44,236 bases of DNA, from assembly GCA_028714235.1 (NCBI GenBank), contig JAQTMQ010000006.1:1-44236 (forward strand), read 5' to 3'. The position numbers and the translations under genes were made by a program. Positions 42,976 through 44,236 of the stretch are shown here, piece after piece (the stretch's first letter is position 1; every line of letters starts with the position of its first letter). This stretch comes from Candidatus Iainarchaeum sp. (lineage in GTDB: Archaea > Micrarchaeota > Micrarchaeia > Burarchaeales > Fermentimicrarchaeaceae). A model generated the notes under the pieces. The model did no database searches and was not told where the DNA came from. It saw only the letters and a list, made by a program, of their open reading frames with translations.

Positions 42976-44236
42976 CTACATGAACTGGCCCAGCGAAAAC
43001 TGCTTTTCGGTCTCGTCCTCGAAAACCGAGTTGATGTCCTGCTCTATCAGCATGAGCCGCTGCTTGAGGTAGGTGGGCAGCCCGTATTTTTCCGCAAGCC
43101 GCTGCGAGATTTTCAGGTATTTGGTTATGCCCCCCTTGGAAATGGTGAGCACGAGCTTTCCGCCGCAGCGCAGGCATTTGCCCGAAAGCGGGACGCGCCG
43201 GTATTTCGAGTTGCAGTCAACGCAGCGCAGCTCCTGGCGCGAAAACGAGCGGAGGTTGCCGTACAGGTCGGGAAGGAAATGGCTGAGGATGACGCGCTCA
43301 ACCGAGTCCGGCACGTTCACCGCCCGGATTTTCTCGCTTAACGCGAACTGCGACGCCACTTTTTCCGACATGGACTTGAACTGGACGTACCTCGTCTCTA
43401 TGGGCCCGTCGTTGATGCTTGAGGCCCGGTGCGTGAAATTCAGCCCAGAATACTGGTTCTCCTTCCCGAGCCGCGCCTTGACGGACTCGATTTCCACCTC
43501 GCCGGAGGGCGCGAGCTTTTCCGCCGCCTCGTAAAGCTGGAGCGGGTACGCGGAGCACGTCTCCATCGCGTGCACCTCGTCGTCAACCTCGCTCGGGTCG
43601 ATAATCTTGGTCAGGACGAGGGACGCGTCCATGTGGCCCCCCCTCTTCGCCGGCAGGAACGCCTTGGAAAAATTGATTAATGCGTCCAGGAGAAGCATGG
43701 CCGAGTCCTCGTCGCCGTCGCAGTTCCTCCTGCGCGCCGCAATCATGTACGGGTGCGCGTAGCCCACGCGCGCGCGGCTGAACCCCGCAATCCTGCCGAG
43801 CACGCCGCACGAGGTGTGCGGCGAAAGCGTGATCACCATGTGGCCGACCAGGTCGTCCCGCGTCTTCGCGTTGTAAAACGGCGGGAGCCCGTAAACGTAG
43901 ACGAGGAGGTCGTCAATGAACTTCGTCGCCTTCAGGAAATACTCGCCCCCGCGGTCCGACACCAGGATGTCCTGCGGCTTCAGCTCAAGCAGCTGCTCCT
44001 GCGAAACCAGCTCGGCCCCCGAAGCGTCCCTCGCGTACCCGATTTCCCTCAGCTTTTCAACCGGAACGCCGACTTCCCGGGGATAAAAATGGGTGAGCGG
44101 CACGTCCGTCGCGTCGAAGCGGATGGTTCCGTCCCTGAAAACGAACACGCCGTATTTCGCGCGCAGGAGCCCTTTTTCGAGCGGCTCCGGCATCTTCGTG
44201 TCGCTGATGAGGCCCTGCACCCCCTTCACCTCGTCA
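42976..44236 (-). CDS. polC: DNA polymerase D large subunit (DP2), C-terminal part, runs off right edge
   Basis: SPHTSCGVLGRIAGFSRARVGYAHPYMIAARRRNCDGDEDSAMLLLDALINFSKAFLPAKRGGHMDASLVL; C-terminal CVDC...CLRCGG. Confidence 0.93.
   Translation of the reverse strand, partial: DEVKGVQGLISDTKMPEPLEKGLLRAKYGVFVFRDGTIRFDATDVPLTHFYPREVGVPVEKLREIGYARDASGAELVSQEQLLELKPQDILVSDRGGEYFLKATKFIDDLLVYVYGLPPFYNAKTRDDLVGHMVITLSPHTSCGVLGRIAGFSRARVGYAHPYMIAARRRNCDGDEDSAMLLLDALINFSKAFLPAKRGGHMDASLVLTKIIDPSEVDDEVHAMETCSAYPLQLYEAAEKLAPSGEVEIESVKARLGKENQYSGLNFTHRASSINDGPIETRYVQFKSMSEKVASQFALSEKIRAVNVPDSVERVILSHFLPDLYGNLRSFSRQELRCVDCNSKYRRVPLSGKCLRCGGKLVLTISKGGITKYLKISQRLAEKYGLPTYLKQRLMLIEQDINSVFEDETEKQFSLGQFM

Noticed and set aside
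42976-44236. Possible intein in the DP2 catalytic motif
   Set aside because: RRRNCDGDEDSAMLLLDALINF is continuous; no insertion seen in the visible part.
1-44236. CRISPR array, transposase or prophage
   Set aside because: No regularly spaced direct repeats, transposase-like ORFs or phage structural genes were seen.

Overview
GC-rich archaeal chromosome segment, possibly DPANN-like (lineage not determinable from the window alone). Its core is an almost complete S10-spc-alpha ribosomal super-operon on the + strand: L3-L4-L23-L2-S19-L22-S3-L29-aIF1-Rpp29-S17-L14-L24-S4e-L5-S14-S8-L6-L32e-L19e-L18-S5-L30-L15-SecY-Adk-EMC3/DUF106-L34e-Cmk-L14e-Cbf5-tRNA-S13-S4-S11-RpoD-tRNA-L18e-L13-S9-RpoN-tRNA-S2. 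Upstream are a partial SAM methyltransferase, NMD3, an ECF-S-like membrane protein and a split scpA...scpB condensin locus. Downstream are a Cys-repeat lipoprotein, tRNA-Gln, ProRS, a degenerate SelB-like factor, a KARI-like protein, FKBP, a multi-intron tRNA-Ser, an Lrp-type regulator, GlyRS and the 3' part of DNA polymerase D large subunit. Main leads: (1) three uncharacterised, mutually related helical/HEAT-like repeat genes inserted between scpA and scpB; (2) four of five tRNAs contain introns, two of them in the T-loop, one in a tRNA-Ser with at least two introns; (3) an IlvC homologue lacking two of the four conserved metal-ligand carboxylates; (4) a 32-cysteine repeat lipoprotein; (5) a candidate C/D box sRNA. 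All calls were made by eye from the sequence and ORF track; no searches were run.
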